The notes under the pieces were generated by a model. It worked only from the letters and a program-made list of their open reading frames with translations, searched no databases and was not told where the DNA came from. A stretch of DNA of 64,000 nucleotides from Mesorhizobium sp. CAU 1732 (lineage in GTDB: Bacteria > Pseudomonadota > Alphaproteobacteria > Rhizobiales > Rhizobiaceae). Shown here in pieces: positions 25,758-35,865 of the stretch. The translations under genes were made by a program, and so were the position numbers. Location: assembly GCF_039888675.1 (NCBI RefSeq), contig NZ_JBDQQR010000001.1, forward strand, positions 2,170,001-2,234,000. Direction: 5' to 3'. Positions within the stretch are counted from its first letter, which is position 1. Each line of letters opens with the position of its first letter.

Positions 25758-26329
25758 ACGACGGTTCCACGACGCTCATAGCGCCGCGCCCCAAGGGCAT
25801 CATCGATCCGGGAACCGGCAAGCCGGTCGGCCACGACGATCCGTTCTTCGGCGGCATCAACGACGAACTCTCCGACAAGGGTTTTGTCGTCACCTCGTCC
25901 GAGGCGCTGATCACGTGGGCTCGTTCTGGCTCGCTGATGTTCATGACCTTCGGTCTTGCATGCTGTGCGGTCGAGATGATCCACACCTCGATGCCGCGCT
26001 ATGACAGCGAGCGCTTCGGCGTCGCGCCGCGCGCGTCTCCGCGCCAGTCGGACATCATGATCGTCGCCGGCACGCTGACCAACAAGATGGCGCCCGCACT
26101 CCGCAAGGTCTACGACCAGATGCCGGAGCCGCGCTACGTCATCTCTATGGGTTCGTGCGCCAATGGCGGCGGCTACTATCACTATTCCTATTCTGTCGTG
26201 CGTGGCTGCGACCGCGTTGTGCCGGTCGACATCTACGTGCCGGGCTGCCCGCCCACGGCGGAAGCTCTGCTCTACGGCATTCTTCTTCTGCAGAAGAAGA
26301 TCCGCCGCACGGGCACGATCGAGCGCTAG
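25748..26329 (+). CDS. nuoB: NADH-quinone oxidoreductase subunit B
   Basis: The 193-residue subunit holds the terminal 4Fe-4S cluster N2 that passes electrons to quinone. The four ligands are the tandem Cys pair in [10 protein letters not shown] and the cysteines in [10 protein letters not shown] and [15 protein letters not shown] 25748 overlaps the nuoA stop by 10 bases, so translation is probably coupled; the longer open frame upstream is only the nuoA shadow. Confidence 0.97.
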   Translation: MGLNDGSTTLIAPRPKGIIDPGTGKPVGHDDPFFGGINDELSDKGFVVTSSEALITWARSGSLMFMTFGLACCAVEMIHTSMPRYDSERFGVAPRASPRQSDIMIVAGTLTNKMAPALRKVYDQMPEPRYVISMGSCANGGGYYHYSYSVVRGCDRVVPVDIYVPGCPPTAEALLYGILLLQKKIRRTGTIER

Positions 26330-26341
26330 ACGGTAATCGCG

Positions 26342-26947
26342 ATGAGTGAAGCCCTCAACGACCTGTCCTCCTACATTGGCGAGCGCCTCGGCGCGAAGCT
26401 GGAAAGCGCATCCGTCTCGTTCGGCGAACTGACGCTGACGGTCGATGCCGCATCGATCGTGGACGTGCTGACGTTCTTGAAGAACGACGTCCAATGCCAG
26501 TTCATTTCGATCATCGACATCTGCGGTGCCGATTACCCGATGCGCGTCAAGCGCTTCGACGTGGTCTATCACCTGCTGTCGCCGCGTCAGAACCAGCGCA
26601 TCCGGGTGAAGGTTCTGGCCGACGAGGACACGCTGATCCCGTCCGCGACCGCCGTCTATGTGGGGGCCGACTGGTTTGAGCGCGAGGCCTATGATCTCTA
26701 CGGCATTCTCTTCACAGGTCACCCGGATCTGCGCCGTCTTTTGACCGATTACGGTTTCGAGGGCCATCCGCTGCGCAAGGACTTCCCGCTGACAGGTTTC
26801 GTCGAGGTTCGCTACGACGACGAGATCAAGCGCGTGGTCTACGAGCCGGTGGAGCTCAAGCAGGAATTCCGCAACTTCGATTTTCTCTCGCCATGGGAGG
26901 GCACGGATTACGTGCTGCCCGGCGATGAAAAAGCCAAGCCGAACTGA
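26342..26947 (+). CDS. nuoC: NADH-quinone oxidoreductase subunit C
   Basis: The 201-residue subunit is the 30-kDa peripheral-arm component. The signature [20 protein letters not shown] and [20 protein letters not shown] match the family. It has no cofactor and scaffolds the NuoB-NuoD interface. NuoC and NuoD are separate genes here, as in alphaproteobacteria and unlike the fused NuoCD of enterics. Confidence 0.97.
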   Translation: MSEALNDLSSYIGERLGAKLESASVSFGELTLTVDAASIVDVLTFLKNDVQCQFISIIDICGADYPMRVKRFDVVYHLLSPRQNQRIRVKVLADEDTLIPSATAVYVGADWFEREAYDLYGILFTGHPDLRRLLTDYGFEGHPLRKDFPLTGFVEVRYDDEIKRVVYEPVELKQEFRNFDFLSPWEGTDYVLPGDEKAKPN

Positions 26948-26954
26948 GGCTAAG

Positions 26955-28145
26955 ATGGCCGAGACATCCGTCCGCAATTTCAACATCAACTTTGGACCGC
27001 AGCATCCGGCCGCGCACGGCGTTTTGCGCCTTGTGCTCGAGCTCGATGGCGAGGTCGTGGATCGCGTCGATCCGCATATCGGCCTTTTGCATCGCGGCAC
27101 CGAGAAGCTGATGGAGAACAAGACGTATCTCCAGGCGATTCCCTATCTCGACCGTCTCGATTATTGCGCGCCGATGAATCAGGAGCACGCCTTCGCGATC
27201 GCGGTGGAGCGTCTGCTGGGCATCGAAGTGCCGATCCGTGGCCAGCTCATCCGCGTGCTCTATGCGGAAATGGGCCGCATCATGAGCCACATTCTGAATG
27301 TCACGACGCAGGCCATGGACGTCGGCGCGCTTACGCCGCCGCTCTGGGGTTTCGTCGAGCGCGAAAAGCTGATGGTGTTCTACGAACGCGCGTCGGGTTC
27401 GCGTATGCATGCGGCTTATTTCCGGCCGGGCGGAGTCCATCAGGACCTGCCGGAGAAGCTCATCGAGGACATCGGCAGATGGATCGACCCGTTCCTGAAA
27501 GCCCTCGACGATCTCGACAATCTGCTCACGCCGAACCGCATCTTCAAGCAGCGCAACGTCGATATCGGCATCGTGTCGCTGGAAGACGCCTGGGCGTGGG
27601 GTTTCTCGGGCGTGATGGTGCGTGGCTCGGGTGCTGCGTGGGATCTGCGCAAGTCGCAGCCCTACGAGTGCTACTCGGAGATGGAATTCGACATTCCGAT
27701 CGGCAAGAACGGCGACTGCTACGACCGCTATCTCATTCGCATGGAAGAGATGCGCCAGTCGGCCGAGATCATGCGCCAGTGCGTCAACCGCCTTCTCGGC
27801 AAGGACAAGGTCGGACCGGTCTCGACCATGGACGGCAAGGTCGTGCCGCCCAAGCGCGATGCGATGAAGCGCTCGATGGAAGCGCTGATCCATCATTTCA
27901 AGCTCTACACCGAGGGTTATCGCGTACCGGCCGGCGAAGTCTACGCGGCTGTCGAGGCGCCCAAGGGCGAATTCGGCGTCTATCTCGTGTCCGACGGGAC
28001 CAACAAGCCCTATCGCTGCAAGCTGCGCGCGCCCGGTTTCGCGCATCTTCAAGCGATGGATTTCCTGTGCAGGGGCCATCTGCTCGCCGACGTGACGGCG
28101 GTGCTCGGCTCCCTCGATATCGTGTTTGGTGAGGTCGACCGCTAA
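26955..28145 (+). CDS. nuoD: NADH-quinone oxidoreductase subunit D
   Basis: The 396-residue 49-kDa-type subunit lines the quinone cavity. It shows [20 protein letters not shown] with the quinone-site His, [12 protein letters not shown], and [21 protein letters not shown] 26955 gives the MAETSVRNF start seen in relatives; an in-frame ATG at 26925 lies inside nuoC. It ends 2 bases before nuoE. Confidence 0.97.
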   Translation: MAETSVRNFNINFGPQHPAAHGVLRLVLELDGEVVDRVDPHIGLLHRGTEKLMENKTYLQAIPYLDRLDYCAPMNQEHAFAIAVERLLGIEVPIRGQLIRVLYAEMGRIMSHILNVTTQAMDVGALTPPLWGFVEREKLMVFYERASGSRMHAAYFRPGGVHQDLPEKLIEDIGRWIDPFLKALDDLDNLLTPNRIFKQRNVDIGIVSLEDAWAWGFSGVMVRGSGAAWDLRKSQPYECYSEMEFDIPIGKNGDCYDRYLIRMEEMRQSAEIMRQCVNRLLGKDKVGPVSTMDGKVVPPKRDAMKRSMEALIHHFKLYTEGYRVPAGEVYAAVEAPKGEFGVYLVSDGTNKPYRCKLRAPGFAHLQAMDFLCRGHLLADVTAVLGSLDIVFGEVDR

Positions 28146-28147
28146 AG

Positions 28148-29506
28148 ATGTCAGTCCGCCGTCTCGCAGAAGCCAGCGTCCAGCCAGCCAGCTTTGCCTT
28201 CAACAAGGCGAACGTTACCTGGGCACGCAATACGATCAAGAAGTACCCCAAGGGCCGCGAGCAATCAGCCGTGATCCCGCTGCTCATGCGTGCGCAAGAG
28301 CAGGATGGCTGGGTCACGAAGTCGGCGATCGAGCACGTCGCCGACATGCTTGAGATGCCCTACATCCGGGTTCTCGAGGTCGCGACCTTCTACACGCAGT
28401 TCCAGTTGAAGCCGGTCGGCACGCGGGCGCACGTCCAGGTTTGCGGGACGACGCCGTGCATGCTGCGCGGCTCGGAAGCGTTGATGGATGTCTGCCGCTC
28501 CAGAATCCACCACGACCAGTTCCACACCAATGCCTCGGGCACGCTGTCTTGGGAGGAAGTGGAGTGCCTGGGCGCGTGCGTGAACGCGCCGATGGTCATG
28601 ATCTTCAAGGACGCCTATGAGGATCTGACGCCGGAGCGGCTTGAGCAGATCATCGACGAGTTCGATGCCGGCCGTGGCTCCAGCGTACCGGCAGGCCCGC
28701 AGAATGGTCGTGTCTATTCGGCCCCGATGTCCGGTCTGACGTCGCTGTCGGATGAGAATGCGGTGTTGAAGTCGACCCGCGACAAGCAGGCCAAGACTGC
28801 CGGCCGCGACCAGAAGGCCGCAGCCACGCAGGCCGACGCTGCCGTCGCTCCTTCGCAGGCCGCCAAGCCGAGGACCGATGCGCCGGAGACGAACCCGGCG
28901 CTCAAATCGCCGTCCAAGGTGAAGGTCGCTCCTGAAAAGGAAGCCGCGGCGAGCGTCGCGGCACCCGCCGAGAACAAGGCTGCCGCCGATCAGGCCGAGC
29001 CTTCGGTCGAAAAGACGGTCAAGCAGCGCAAGCATTCCGGCAAGGCGGCCGACGATAAGGCTTTCCGTGCGCCGGGAACGCTCGACGATGAAGCCATCGG
29101 CGCAAGCGCCGCGCGTGGCGCCGGCACGAACGCGGGACGTTCGAGCAAGCCTGCGCCCGTCGGCAAGCCGTCGCCCGACGCGCCGCGCGACAACGCTGCC
29201 GCTGCTGCACCAGCGGCATCGATCGCGGACAAGAACCGCCCGGCAGGCATGGACAAGCCCGCCTCGCCGGACGATCTCCAGCTCATCTCGGGCGTTGGCC
29301 CGAAGATCGAGGGCATCCTGCACTCGCTCGGCATCTACACCTACGCGCAGGTCGCGTCGTGGAAGAAGGCAGAGCGTGATTGGGTGGATGGATATTTGCG
29401 CTTCCACGGCCGTATCGAGCGGGAAGACTGGGTGAAGCAGGCGAAGGCGCTCGCAAAGGGCGGCGAAGCGGAATACATCCGCGTCTTCGGCAAGAAGCCG
29501 CGTTGA
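28148..29506 (+). CDS. nuoE: NADH-quinone oxidoreductase subunit E with HhH C-terminal extension
   Basis: The 452-residue product is far longer than the usual 160-220. Residues 1-170 are the thioredoxin-like NuoE fold with the 2Fe-2S ligands in CGTTPCML and CLGACVNAP. Residues 200-375 are an Ala/Lys/Pro/Asp-rich, probably disordered linker. Residues 376-440 form a helix-hairpin-helix domain ([37 protein letters not shown]), matched by the ORF between nuoF and nuoG. Long NuoE proteins of this kind occur in Rhizobiales; the tail's role is unknown. The frame is intact, so this is not a sequencing fusion. Confidence 0.95.
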   Translation: MSVRRLAEASVQPASFAFNKANVTWARNTIKKYPKGREQSAVIPLLMRAQEQDGWVTKSAIEHVADMLEMPYIRVLEVATFYTQFQLKPVGTRAHVQVCGTTPCMLRGSEALMDVCRSRIHHDQFHTNASGTLSWEEVECLGACVNAPMVMIFKDAYEDLTPERLEQIIDEFDAGRGSSVPAGPQNGRVYSAPMSGLTSLSDENAVLKSTRDKQAKTAGRDQKAAATQADAAVAPSQAAKPRTDAPETNPALKSPSKVKVAPEKEAAASVAAPAENKAAADQAEPSVEKTVKQRKHSGKAADDKAFRAPGTLDDEAIGASAARGAGTNAGRSSKPAPVGKPSPDAPRDNAAAAAPAASIADKNRPAGMDKPASPDDLQLISGVGPKIEGILHSLGIYTYAQVASWKKAERDWVDGYLRFHGRIEREDWVKQAKALAKGGEAEYIRVFGKKPR

Positions 29507-29516
29507 GGAGCATGTG

Positions 29517-30821
29517 ATGCTGCAGGACAAGGACCGCATCTTCACCAACATCTACGGCCGCTTCGACAAGTCGCTGGCCGGCGCGATGCGTCGCGGACAC
29601 TGGGACGATACGGCCGGGCTTATCGCCAAGGGGCGCGACTGGATCATCAACGAGATGAAGGCGTCGGGACTGCGCGGGCGCGGTGGCGCCGGCTTCCCGA
29701 CCGGTCTCAAATGGTCGTTCATGCCCAAGGAGACCGACGGCCGCCCGCATTATCTGGTCGTCAACGCTGACGAGTCGGAACCCGGCACGTGCAAGGACCG
29801 CGAAATCCTGCGCCATGATCCGCATACGCTGGTCGAGGGCTGCCTGATCGCCGGTTTCGCGATGGGCGCGCATACAGCGTATATCTACGTGCGCGGCGAG
29901 TTCATCCGCGAGCGCGAGGCGCTCCAGCGCGCCATCGACGAGGCCTATGACGCCGGCCTGCTCGGCAAGGGCAACACCAACGGGTGGGATTTCGACGTCT
30001 ACGTGCATCACGGCGCGGGCGCCTATATCTGCGGCGAGGAAACGGCGCTGCTGGAAAGCCTCGAGGGCAAGAAGGGCCAGCCGCGCCTGAAGCCGCCATT
30101 CCCGGCGAATGTCGGCCTCTATGGCTGCCCGACGACCGTCAACAATGTCGAGTCGATCGCGGTCGCGCCGACGATCCTGCGTCGCGGCGCGTCGTGGTTC
30201 TCGTCGTTCGGCCGTCCGAACAATGTCGGCACCAAGCTCTTCTGCATCTCCGGCCACGTCAACAACCCGACGACGGTCGAAGAGGCGATGTCGATCCCGT
30301 TCCGCGAGTTGATCGACAAGCATTGCGGCGGCATTCGCGGCGGCTGGGACAATCTGCTCGCCGTTATTCCGGGCGGTTCGTCCGTTCCGCTGGTTCCGGC
30401 CGAACAGATCATCGACACGCCGATGGACTTCGATTCGCTGCGCGATCTGCGCTCCGGTCTCGGCACGGCGGCGGTGATCGTGATGGACAAATCGACCGAC
30501 ATCGTGAAGGCGATCGCGCGGCTGTCCTACTTCTACAAGCATGAGAGCTGCGGCCAGTGCACGCCATGCCGCGAAGGCACCGGCTGGATGTGGCGCGTGA
30601 TGGAACGTCTGGTGCGCGGCGAGGCGCAGAAGCGCGAGATCGACATGCTGCTCGACGTGACCAAGCAGGTGGAAGGCCACACGATCTGTGCGCTGGGTGA
30701 TGCGGCGGCATGGCCGATCCAGGGCCTGATCCGTCACTTCCGTCCCGAGATCGAGCGCCGCATCGACGAGTTCACCCGTAACAGCCACCGCGCCGAGCCG
30801 GTGCTGGTCGCTGCCGAATAG
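29517..30821 (+). CDS. nuoF: NADH-quinone oxidoreductase subunit F
   Basis: The 434-residue subunit binds NADH and FMN ([31 protein letters not shown]) and the N3 4Fe-4S cluster ([16 protein letters not shown] plus a distal Cys in HTICALGD). It is the electron entry point. ATG 29517 follows GAGGAG; a GTG one codon earlier is also in frame. A GGCAGG/CCTGCC stem-loop (30831-30846) lies between it and the next ORF. Confidence 0.97.
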   Translation: MLQDKDRIFTNIYGRFDKSLAGAMRRGHWDDTAGLIAKGRDWIINEMKASGLRGRGGAGFPTGLKWSFMPKETDGRPHYLVVNADESEPGTCKDREILRHDPHTLVEGCLIAGFAMGAHTAYIYVRGEFIREREALQRAIDEAYDAGLLGKGNTNGWDFDVYVHHGAGAYICGEETALLESLEGKKGQPRLKPPFPANVGLYGCPTTVNNVESIAVAPTILRRGASWFSSFGRPNNVGTKLFCISGHVNNPTTVEEAMSIPFRELIDKHCGGIRGGWDNLLAVIPGGSSVPLVPAEQIIDTPMDFDSLRDLRSGLGTAAVIVMDKSTDIVKAIARLSYFYKHESCGQCTPCREGTGWMWRVMERLVRGEAQKREIDMLLDVTKQVEGHTICALGDAAAWPIQGLIRHFRPEIERRIDEFTRNSHRAEPVLVAAE

Positions 30822-30830
30822 AAACACGGA

Positions 30831-30846
30831 GGCAGGATCGCCTGCC
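30831..30846 (+). other. Short stem-loop between nuoF and the HhH ORF
   Basis: GGCAGG and CCTGCC enclose an ATCG loop, 10 bases after the nuoF stop and 57 before the next start. There is no T-run, so it is more likely an mRNA processing or stability element than a terminator. Confidence 0.4.
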
Positions 30847-30902
30847 CAACAGGAAACGGCCTGACGCAGGGCAGACGCACAGGAACGGCAAGGGGAATAT
30901 CC

Positions 30903-31589
30903 ATGTCCAAGCCTTCGATGCCCAACGGAATGATGCCTGACATGAAGCAGTTCGAAGATATGACGAAGGCCTATCAGGCCACGATGCCGCAGGAGTTCGC
31001 CGGTGCGGCGAACCTGCTCGCGCATCCGGTCGCGGGCGCGGCTGCCATGGGCGCGCTTGGTCTGGGCGTGATGGGGCACGTCTTCGGCATGTGGATGGGC
31101 GCGATGGCAGGGGCGGCTGAAGCCTCGCAGCGTCTGATGGACGGAAGCTTCGAGCCGGCCGCGTCGCCTGCTGACCCGAAGCCCGCGAAGCTGACGCTCG
31201 TTTCGTCGCTGCCGGAATCGAAGTTTGTGCGTGCGCCTGCGGCGAAAGCCGCGAAGGCAAAACGCGCAAATGCGCCACGCGTGGCTGCACCGAAGGCGGT
31301 GAAGGCTGAAACGGTTGCGGCGACCTCGACGATGGTCAAGCCCAAGGCAGCGGCCGCGCCTGCGAAACCTGACGATCTGAAGGGGATTGCGGGCATAGGC
31401 CCGAAACTCGAGACGGTTCTGAACGGGCTCGGCCTGTGGACATTCGGCCAGATCGCGGCGCTCGACGTCCCGGAGATTGCCTGGCTCGACGACCATCTGG
31501 GCTTCGCCGGCCGTATCGGACGCGACGACTGGGTCGGGCAGGCGAAGACGCTTGGCGAAGCGAACGGGACGGGTACGTCCGGGATTTGA
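30903..31589 (+). CDS. HhH-domain membrane-associated protein inside the nuo operon
   Basis: The 228-residue protein has three parts. An N-terminal segment includes a Gly/Ala/Met-rich hydrophobic stretch (about 45-72; GAAAMGALGLGVMGHVFGMW). A Lys/Ala/Pro linker covers about 95-155. A helix-hairpin-helix domain follows (about 156-218; DDLKGIAGIGPKLETVLNGL, FAGRIGRDDWVGQAKTL). About 30 of 64 residues match the NuoE tail by eye. It is not one of the 14 core subunits. Its place between nuoF and nuoG is shared with Rhizobiales relatives, often labelled nuclease or hypothetical; I see no nuclease residues. Possible assembly, scaffold or nucleoid-tether role; unproven. Confidence 0.85.
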   Translation: MSKPSMPNGMMPDMKQFEDMTKAYQATMPQEFAGAANLLAHPVAGAAAMGALGLGVMGHVFGMWMGAMAGAAEASQRLMDGSFEPAASPADPKPAKLTLVSSLPESKFVRAPAAKAAKAKRANAPRVAAPKAVKAETVAATSTMVKPKAAAAPAKPDDLKGIAGIGPKLETVLNGLGLWTFGQIAALDVPEIAWLDDHLGFAGRIGRDDWVGQAKTLGEANGTGTSGI

Positions 31590-31658
31590 ACGGCATGCGG
31601 CGCTCATGCGTCGCGCAAAAAGCTTGAATTGCGGGCTGACCCGCGGGGTTGAGGCGAA

Positions 31659-33740
31659 ATGGCTAGACTGAAAGTCGACGGCAAAGAGATCGAGGTTCCC
31701 GATCACTACACGCTGCTCCAGGCGGCGGAAGAGGCGGGCGCGGAAGTGCCGCGCTTCTGCTTCCACGAGCGGCTGTCGATCGCCGGCAATTGCCGCATGT
31801 GCCTTGTCGAGGTGAAGGGCGGGCCGCCCAAGCCGGCTGCATCCTGCGCCATGGGCGTGCGCGACCTGCGTCCGGGGCCGAATGGCGAGCCGCCGGAGGT
31901 TTTCACCAACACGCCGATGGTCAAGAAGGCCCGCGAAGGCGTGATGGAGTTCCTGCTGATCAACCATCCGCTCGACTGCCCGATCTGCGATCAGGGCGGC
32001 GAATGCGACCTGCAGGACCAGGCGATGGCGTTTGGCGTGGACGCGTCGCGCTATCACGAGAACAAGCGCGCGGTCGAAGACAAATATATCGGACCGCTGG
32101 TCAAGACGATCATGACTCGCTGCATCCACTGCACGCGCTGCGTGAGGTTCACGACGGAAGTGGCTGGAATCTCCGAGCTCGGCCTGATCGGCCGTGGCGA
32201 GGATGCCGAGATCACCACCTATCTCGAAAGCGCGATGACGTCGGAACTTCAGGGCAACGTCATCGACCTGTGCCCGGTGGGCGCGCTGACGTCCAAGCCC
32301 TATGCCTTCCAGGCGCGTCCGTGGGAACTGACGAAGACGGAATCGATCGACGTGATGGATGCGGTCGGCTCGGCCATCCGCGTGGATTCGCGCGGCCGTG
32401 AAGTGATGCGCATCATGCCGCGCGTCAACGAAAGCATCAATGAGGAGTGGATCTCCGACAAGACCCGCTTCATCTGGGACGGCCTACGCTCGCAGCGTCT
32501 CGACCGCCCGTATATCCGCCGCGACGGCAGGCTCCAGCCGGCGAGCTGGGCCGAGGCATTCGCCGCTATTCGCGACGCGGTATCGAAAACCTCCGGCGAG
32601 CGCATCGGTGCGATCGCGGGCGATCTCGCGACCGTCGAGGAAATGTATGCGCTGAAGACCCTGATGGGTTTGCTCGGGTCGCAGAACATCGACTGCCGCC
32701 AGGATGGCGCGGCGCTTGATCCCAAGGCCGGCCGTTCGAGCTACATCTTCAATCCGACGATCGACGGCATCGAGCAGGCCGATGCGGTGCTGATCATCGG
32801 TTCCAATCCGCGCTTCGAAGCGTCGCTGCTGAATGCGCGCATTCGCAAGCGCTGGCGCATGGGCGGAATGCCGATCGGCGTCATCGGTGATATCGGCGAC
32901 ACGCGCTACGACTACGAGATGCTCGGTGCCGGTCCGGAATCGCTCCAGCAGCTCGCAGACGGATCGATCAAGTTCCTGTCCGTGCTGAAGAAGGCAAAGC
33001 GCCCGATGATCATCGTCGGTCAGGGCGCGCTTGCGCGTACCGACGGTGCCGACGTGCTCTCGCTTGCCGCGAAGATCGCGGGCGACGTTGGCGCGACGAC
33101 TGCCGATTGGAACGGCTTTGCCGTGCTGCACACGGCAGCCGCGCGCGTCGGCGGCCTCGACCTCGGCTTCGTGCCGGGCGAGGGGGCCAAGGATGCGAGC
33201 ACGATGATGGGGGCGCTGGACGTGCTCTTCCTGCTCGGCGCCGACGAGTTCGACACGGGCCGGATCGGCGATGCGTTCACCGTCTATATCGGCAGCCACG
33301 GCGATGCCGGCGCGCACCGCGCCGACGTCATCCTGCCGGGAGCGACCTACACCGAGAAGTCGGGCACCTACGTCAACACCGAAGGCCGCGTCCAGATGAC
33401 GAACCGCGCCGGCTTCGCGCCGGGCGACGCCAAGGAAGACTGGGCGATCCTGCGTGCGCTGTCCGATGTGCTCGGCCACAAGCTGCCGTTCGATTCGCTG
33501 CCGCAGCTTCGTGGAAAACTCTATGCCGAGTTCCCGCATTTCGCGGCCATCGACCAGATCGCTGCCGGCGAAGCCGCGTCCATCGCGTCTCTGGTGAGGA
33601 AAACCGGAAAGCTCTCCGCTGCACCGTTTGCGTCTTCGGTGAAAGACTTCTATCTGACGAACCCGATCGCGCGGGCTTCCGCAGTCATGGCCGAATGCTC
33701 GGCCCTGGCTAAGGGCGGCTTCAAGCAGGCGGCCGAGTAG
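31659..33740 (+). CDS. nuoG: NADH-quinone oxidoreductase subunit G
   Basis: The 693-residue 75-kDa-type subunit has an N-terminal ferredoxin domain with N1b ligands ([22 protein letters not shown]), the His-Cys N5 region ([20 protein letters not shown]) and N4 ([10 protein letters not shown]), then a molybdopterin-oxidoreductase-like domain that lacks a cofactor. It carries electrons from FMN to NuoB/NuoI. It starts 69 bases after the HhH ORF. Confidence 0.97.
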   Translation: MARLKVDGKEIEVPDHYTLLQAAEEAGAEVPRFCFHERLSIAGNCRMCLVEVKGGPPKPAASCAMGVRDLRPGPNGEPPEVFTNTPMVKKAREGVMEFLLINHPLDCPICDQGGECDLQDQAMAFGVDASRYHENKRAVEDKYIGPLVKTIMTRCIHCTRCVRFTTEVAGISELGLIGRGEDAEITTYLESAMTSELQGNVIDLCPVGALTSKPYAFQARPWELTKTESIDVMDAVGSAIRVDSRGREVMRIMPRVNESINEEWISDKTRFIWDGLRSQRLDRPYIRRDGRLQPASWAEAFAAIRDAVSKTSGERIGAIAGDLATVEEMYALKTLMGLLGSQNIDCRQDGAALDPKAGRSSYIFNPTIDGIEQADAVLIIGSNPRFEASLLNARIRKRWRMGGMPIGVIGDIGDTRYDYEMLGAGPESLQQLADGSIKFLSVLKKAKRPMIIVGQGALARTDGADVLSLAAKIAGDVGATTADWNGFAVLHTAAARVGGLDLGFVPGEGAKDASTMMGALDVLFLLGADEFDTGRIGDAFTVYIGSHGDAGAHRADVILPGATYTEKSGTYVNTEGRVQMTNRAGFAPGDAKEDWAILRALSDVLGHKLPFDSLPQLRGKLYAEFPHFAAIDQIAAGEAASIASLVRKTGKLSAAPFASSVKDFYLTNPIARASAVMAECSALAKGGFKQAAE

Positions 33741-33751
33741 GGGCGGGACTG

Positions 33752-34795
33752 ATGGATTCCTTTTTCGCATATTATGTGCTGCCTGCGCTGATCGTCCTCG
33801 GCAAATCCGTGCTGCTCATCGTCGTGCTCTTGATCCTCGTCGCGTACCTGCTTTACGCCGACCGCAAGATCTGGGCGGCGGTGCAGCTTCGCCGCGGCCC
33901 GAACGTCGTGGGTCCATGGGGCACCTTGCAGGCCTTCGCCGACCTGCTGAAGTTCGTCTTCAAGGAGCCGATCATTCCGTCTGGCGCCAACAAGGGCGTG
34001 TTCCTGCTGGCCCCGCTGGTGTCGGCCGTTCTGGCGATTTCGGCCTGGGCCGTCATTCCGGTCAGCGAAGGCTGGGCGATCGCCAACATCAATGTCGGCA
34101 TCCTGTTCATCTTCGCGATCACTTCGCTGGAAGTGTTCGGCGTGATCATGGGCGGCTGGGCGTCGAACTCGAAATATCCCTTCATGGGCGCGCTGCGTTC
34201 GGCCGCGCAGATGGTGTCCTACGAAGTCTCGATCGGCTTCGTCATCGTCACTGTGCTGCTGGTGGTCGGTTCGCTCAACCTCACCGACATCGTGCTATCG
34301 CAGCGCGACGGTCTCGGAACGCTCGTGGGCCTGCCGAATTCCTTCCTGGATTGGCACTGGCTGGCGCTGTTCCCGATGTTCATCATCTTCTTCATCTCGG
34401 CGCTGGCCGAGACGAACCGCCCGCCCTTCGATCTCGTGGAGGCCGAGTCCGAACTCGTCGCCGGCCACATGATCGAATACTCCTCGACGCCGTTCCTGCT
34501 GTTCTTCCTGGGCGAGTATGTTGCCATCGTGCTGATGTGCGCGCTCACGACCATCCTGTTCCTAGGCGGATGGCTGCCGCCGTTCGACTTCGCCCCGTTC
34601 ACGTGGGTGCCGGGCGTGATCTGGTTCGTGCTCAAGGTCTGCATGGTGTTCTTCATGTTCGCCATGGTGAAGGCCTTCGTGCCGCGCTATCGATACGACC
34701 AGTTGATGCGTCTGGGCTGGAAGGTGTTCCTGCCGATCTCGCTCGCCATGGTCGTCATCACGGCAACCGTCCTCAAGGTCTGGGAGCTCGTTTGA
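33752..34795 (+). CDS. nuoH: NADH-quinone oxidoreductase subunit H
   Basis: The 347-residue ND1-type subunit has eight or nine membrane helices. The quinone-channel loop is conserved ([55 protein letters not shown]). Its stop codon overlaps the ATG of the following small ORF (TGATG), implying translational coupling to that unusual gene. Confidence 0.97.
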   Translation: MDSFFAYYVLPALIVLGKSVLLIVVLLILVAYLLYADRKIWAAVQLRRGPNVVGPWGTLQAFADLLKFVFKEPIIPSGANKGVFLLAPLVSAVLAISAWAVIPVSEGWAIANINVGILFIFAITSLEVFGVIMGGWASNSKYPFMGALRSAAQMVSYEVSIGFVIVTVLLVVGSLNLTDIVLSQRDGLGTLVGLPNSFLDWHWLALFPMFIIFFISALAETNRPPFDLVEAESELVAGHMIEYSSTPFLLFFLGEYVAIVLMCALTTILFLGGWLPPFDFAPFTWVPGVIWFVLKVCMVFFMFAMVKAFVPRYRYDQLMRLGWKVFLPISLAMVVITATVLKVWELV

Positions 34796-35049
34796 TGGAG
34801 ATTTCCTTGTTCAGCGAACTCTCCAAGCCTGGCTCGGCATTGATGGGTGCCTTCATCGGCGGCGGTCTGGCAAGTATCGGCGGGATGGGCATGCTTGCGC
34901 TTCTTCGGTTGCCGACAGTGGCGGGGACCCAGCTTGCACGCCGGATATTCAGCCGGATCAGCCCACGGGTATTCTACTTCGGCCTCGTAGTGCCGGTTTG
35001 GGCACTTGTAGGTGCGGCCATCGGTTACGAAGCCGGTGGAGTTTACTGA
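34795..35049 (+). CDS. 84-residue membrane protein between nuoH and nuoI
   Basis: Two likely membrane helices: about residues 15-40 (ALMGAFIGGGLASIGGMGML) and 60-82 (VFYFGLVVPVWALVGAAIGY), joined by a basic loop (TQLARRIFSRISPR). The start overlaps the nuoH stop and the next small ORF begins 1 base after its stop, as expected for genes translated with the operon. I do not recognise the family and it is not a core complex I subunit. An accessory or assembly role is inferred from position only. Confidence 0.8.
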   Translation: MEISLFSELSKPGSALMGAFIGGGLASIGGMGMLALLRLPTVAGTQLARRIFSRISPRVFYFGLVVPVWALVGAAIGYEAGGVY

Positions 35050-35050
35050 G

Positions 35051-35242
35051 ATGTCTGCAGCTTTCATCGGCGCGCTGGTTGGACTGGTGATCGCGACGAT
35101 CGATTTCACACTCCTGCGCATGCTCGCGAGCCGGGTAGACCTGCCCGAGACGAAGCGTGTGCTCAACATTACCGGCCTGACGCAGTTCGCGCTGCTTCCG
35201 GTCGTGGGCTGGTTCGTCGGCCCGCTCTTTGCTGGAGAATGA
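35051..35242 (+). CDS. 63-residue membrane protein between nuoH and nuoI
   Basis: Two likely membrane helices: about 3-22 ([20 protein letters not shown]) and 40-60 ([20 protein letters not shown]), separated by a charged loop (RVDLPETKR). ATG 35051 is 1 base after the preceding stop and the stop overlaps an ATG 6 bases upstream of the nuoI start used here. No family recognised. The tight packing on both sides argues for a translated gene rather than a chance frame. Confidence 0.8.
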   Translation: MSAAFIGALVGLVIATIDFTLLRMLASRVDLPETKRVLNITGLTQFALLPVVGWFVGPLFAGE

Positions 35243-35244
35243 CA

Positions 35245-35736
35245 ATGTCTGCTCTCGCGCAAGCCGCCAAATCGCTCCTGTTGCAGGAGTTCGTCGGTGC
35301 GTTCTTCCTCTCGATGCGCCAGTTCTTCGCGCCGAAGGAAACGATCAACTATCCCCATGAGAAGGGGCCGATCAGCCCGCGCTTCCGCGGCGAGCATGCG
35401 CTGCGCCGCTATCCCAATGGCGAAGAACGCTGCATAGCCTGTAAGCTGTGCGAGGCGATCTGCCCGGCGCAGGCGATCACTATCGAGGCCGGTCCGCGCC
35501 GCAATGACGGCACGCGCCGCACGGTGCGCTACGACATCGACATGGTGAAGTGCATCTATTGCGGGTTCTGCCAGGAGGCGTGCCCCGTCGACGCGATCGT
35601 CGAAGGACCGAACTTCGAATTCGCGACCGAGACGCGCGAAGAGCTTTATTACGACAAGGACAAGCTGCTCGCCAATGGCGATCGGTGGGAGCGCGAGATC
35701 GCGCGCAACATGGAAATCGACGCGCCCTACCGTTAA
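35245..35736 (+). CDS. nuoI: NADH-quinone oxidoreductase subunit I
   Basis: The 163-residue TYKY-type subunit has two 4Fe-4S motifs for N6a/N6b: [16 protein letters not shown] and [16 protein letters not shown]. An N-terminal amphipathic helix sits at the membrane. I chose ATG 35245 ([16 protein letters not shown]) because relatives begin there; ATG 35239 is two codons earlier. Confidence 0.97.
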   Translation: MSALAQAAKSLLLQEFVGAFFLSMRQFFAPKETINYPHEKGPISPRFRGEHALRRYPNGEERCIACKLCEAICPAQAITIEAGPRRNDGTRRTVRYDIDMVKCIYCGFCQEACPVDAIVEGPNFEFATETREELYYDKDKLLANGDRWEREIARNMEIDAPYR

Positions 35737-35750
35737 GGCGCGCAAAGGTG

Positions 35751-35846
35751 GACGAGCCACAGGGCCTCGTCTAAGAGACACGCGGATTCGGATAGCCCGG
35801 AGGCGGGGCCGAAACCGAAGCGGAGAGCAGGGCCAGGCCCGCTCTC
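35751..35846 (+). other. Two stem-loops in the nuoI-nuoJ spacer
   Basis: The 129-base spacer, the longest inside the nuo operon, holds GACGAG/CTCGTC (35751-35771) and a much stronger stem, GAGAGC-A-GGGCC with GGCCC-GCTCTC (35823-35846), ending 19 bases before the nuoJ start. Neither is followed by a T-run. An mRNA processing or stability role between the peripheral-arm and membrane-arm genes is plausible. Confidence 0.5.
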
Positions 35847-35865
35847 AAAGGAACCGGGGGAACCC

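Noticed and set aside
28730-29506. NuoE extension as a frameshift or assembly fusion artefact
   Set aside because: The frame is continuous with normal codon use, and the same HhH domain occurs again in the next accessory ORF, so it is a genuine domain.
29283-32129. A 948-codon open frame on the minus strand opposite nuoF, the HhH ORF and nuoG
   Set aside because: It is antisense to clearly conserved genes, its translation is rich in Arg/His/Ala/Asp without domains, and it follows from GC-rich third-position bias.
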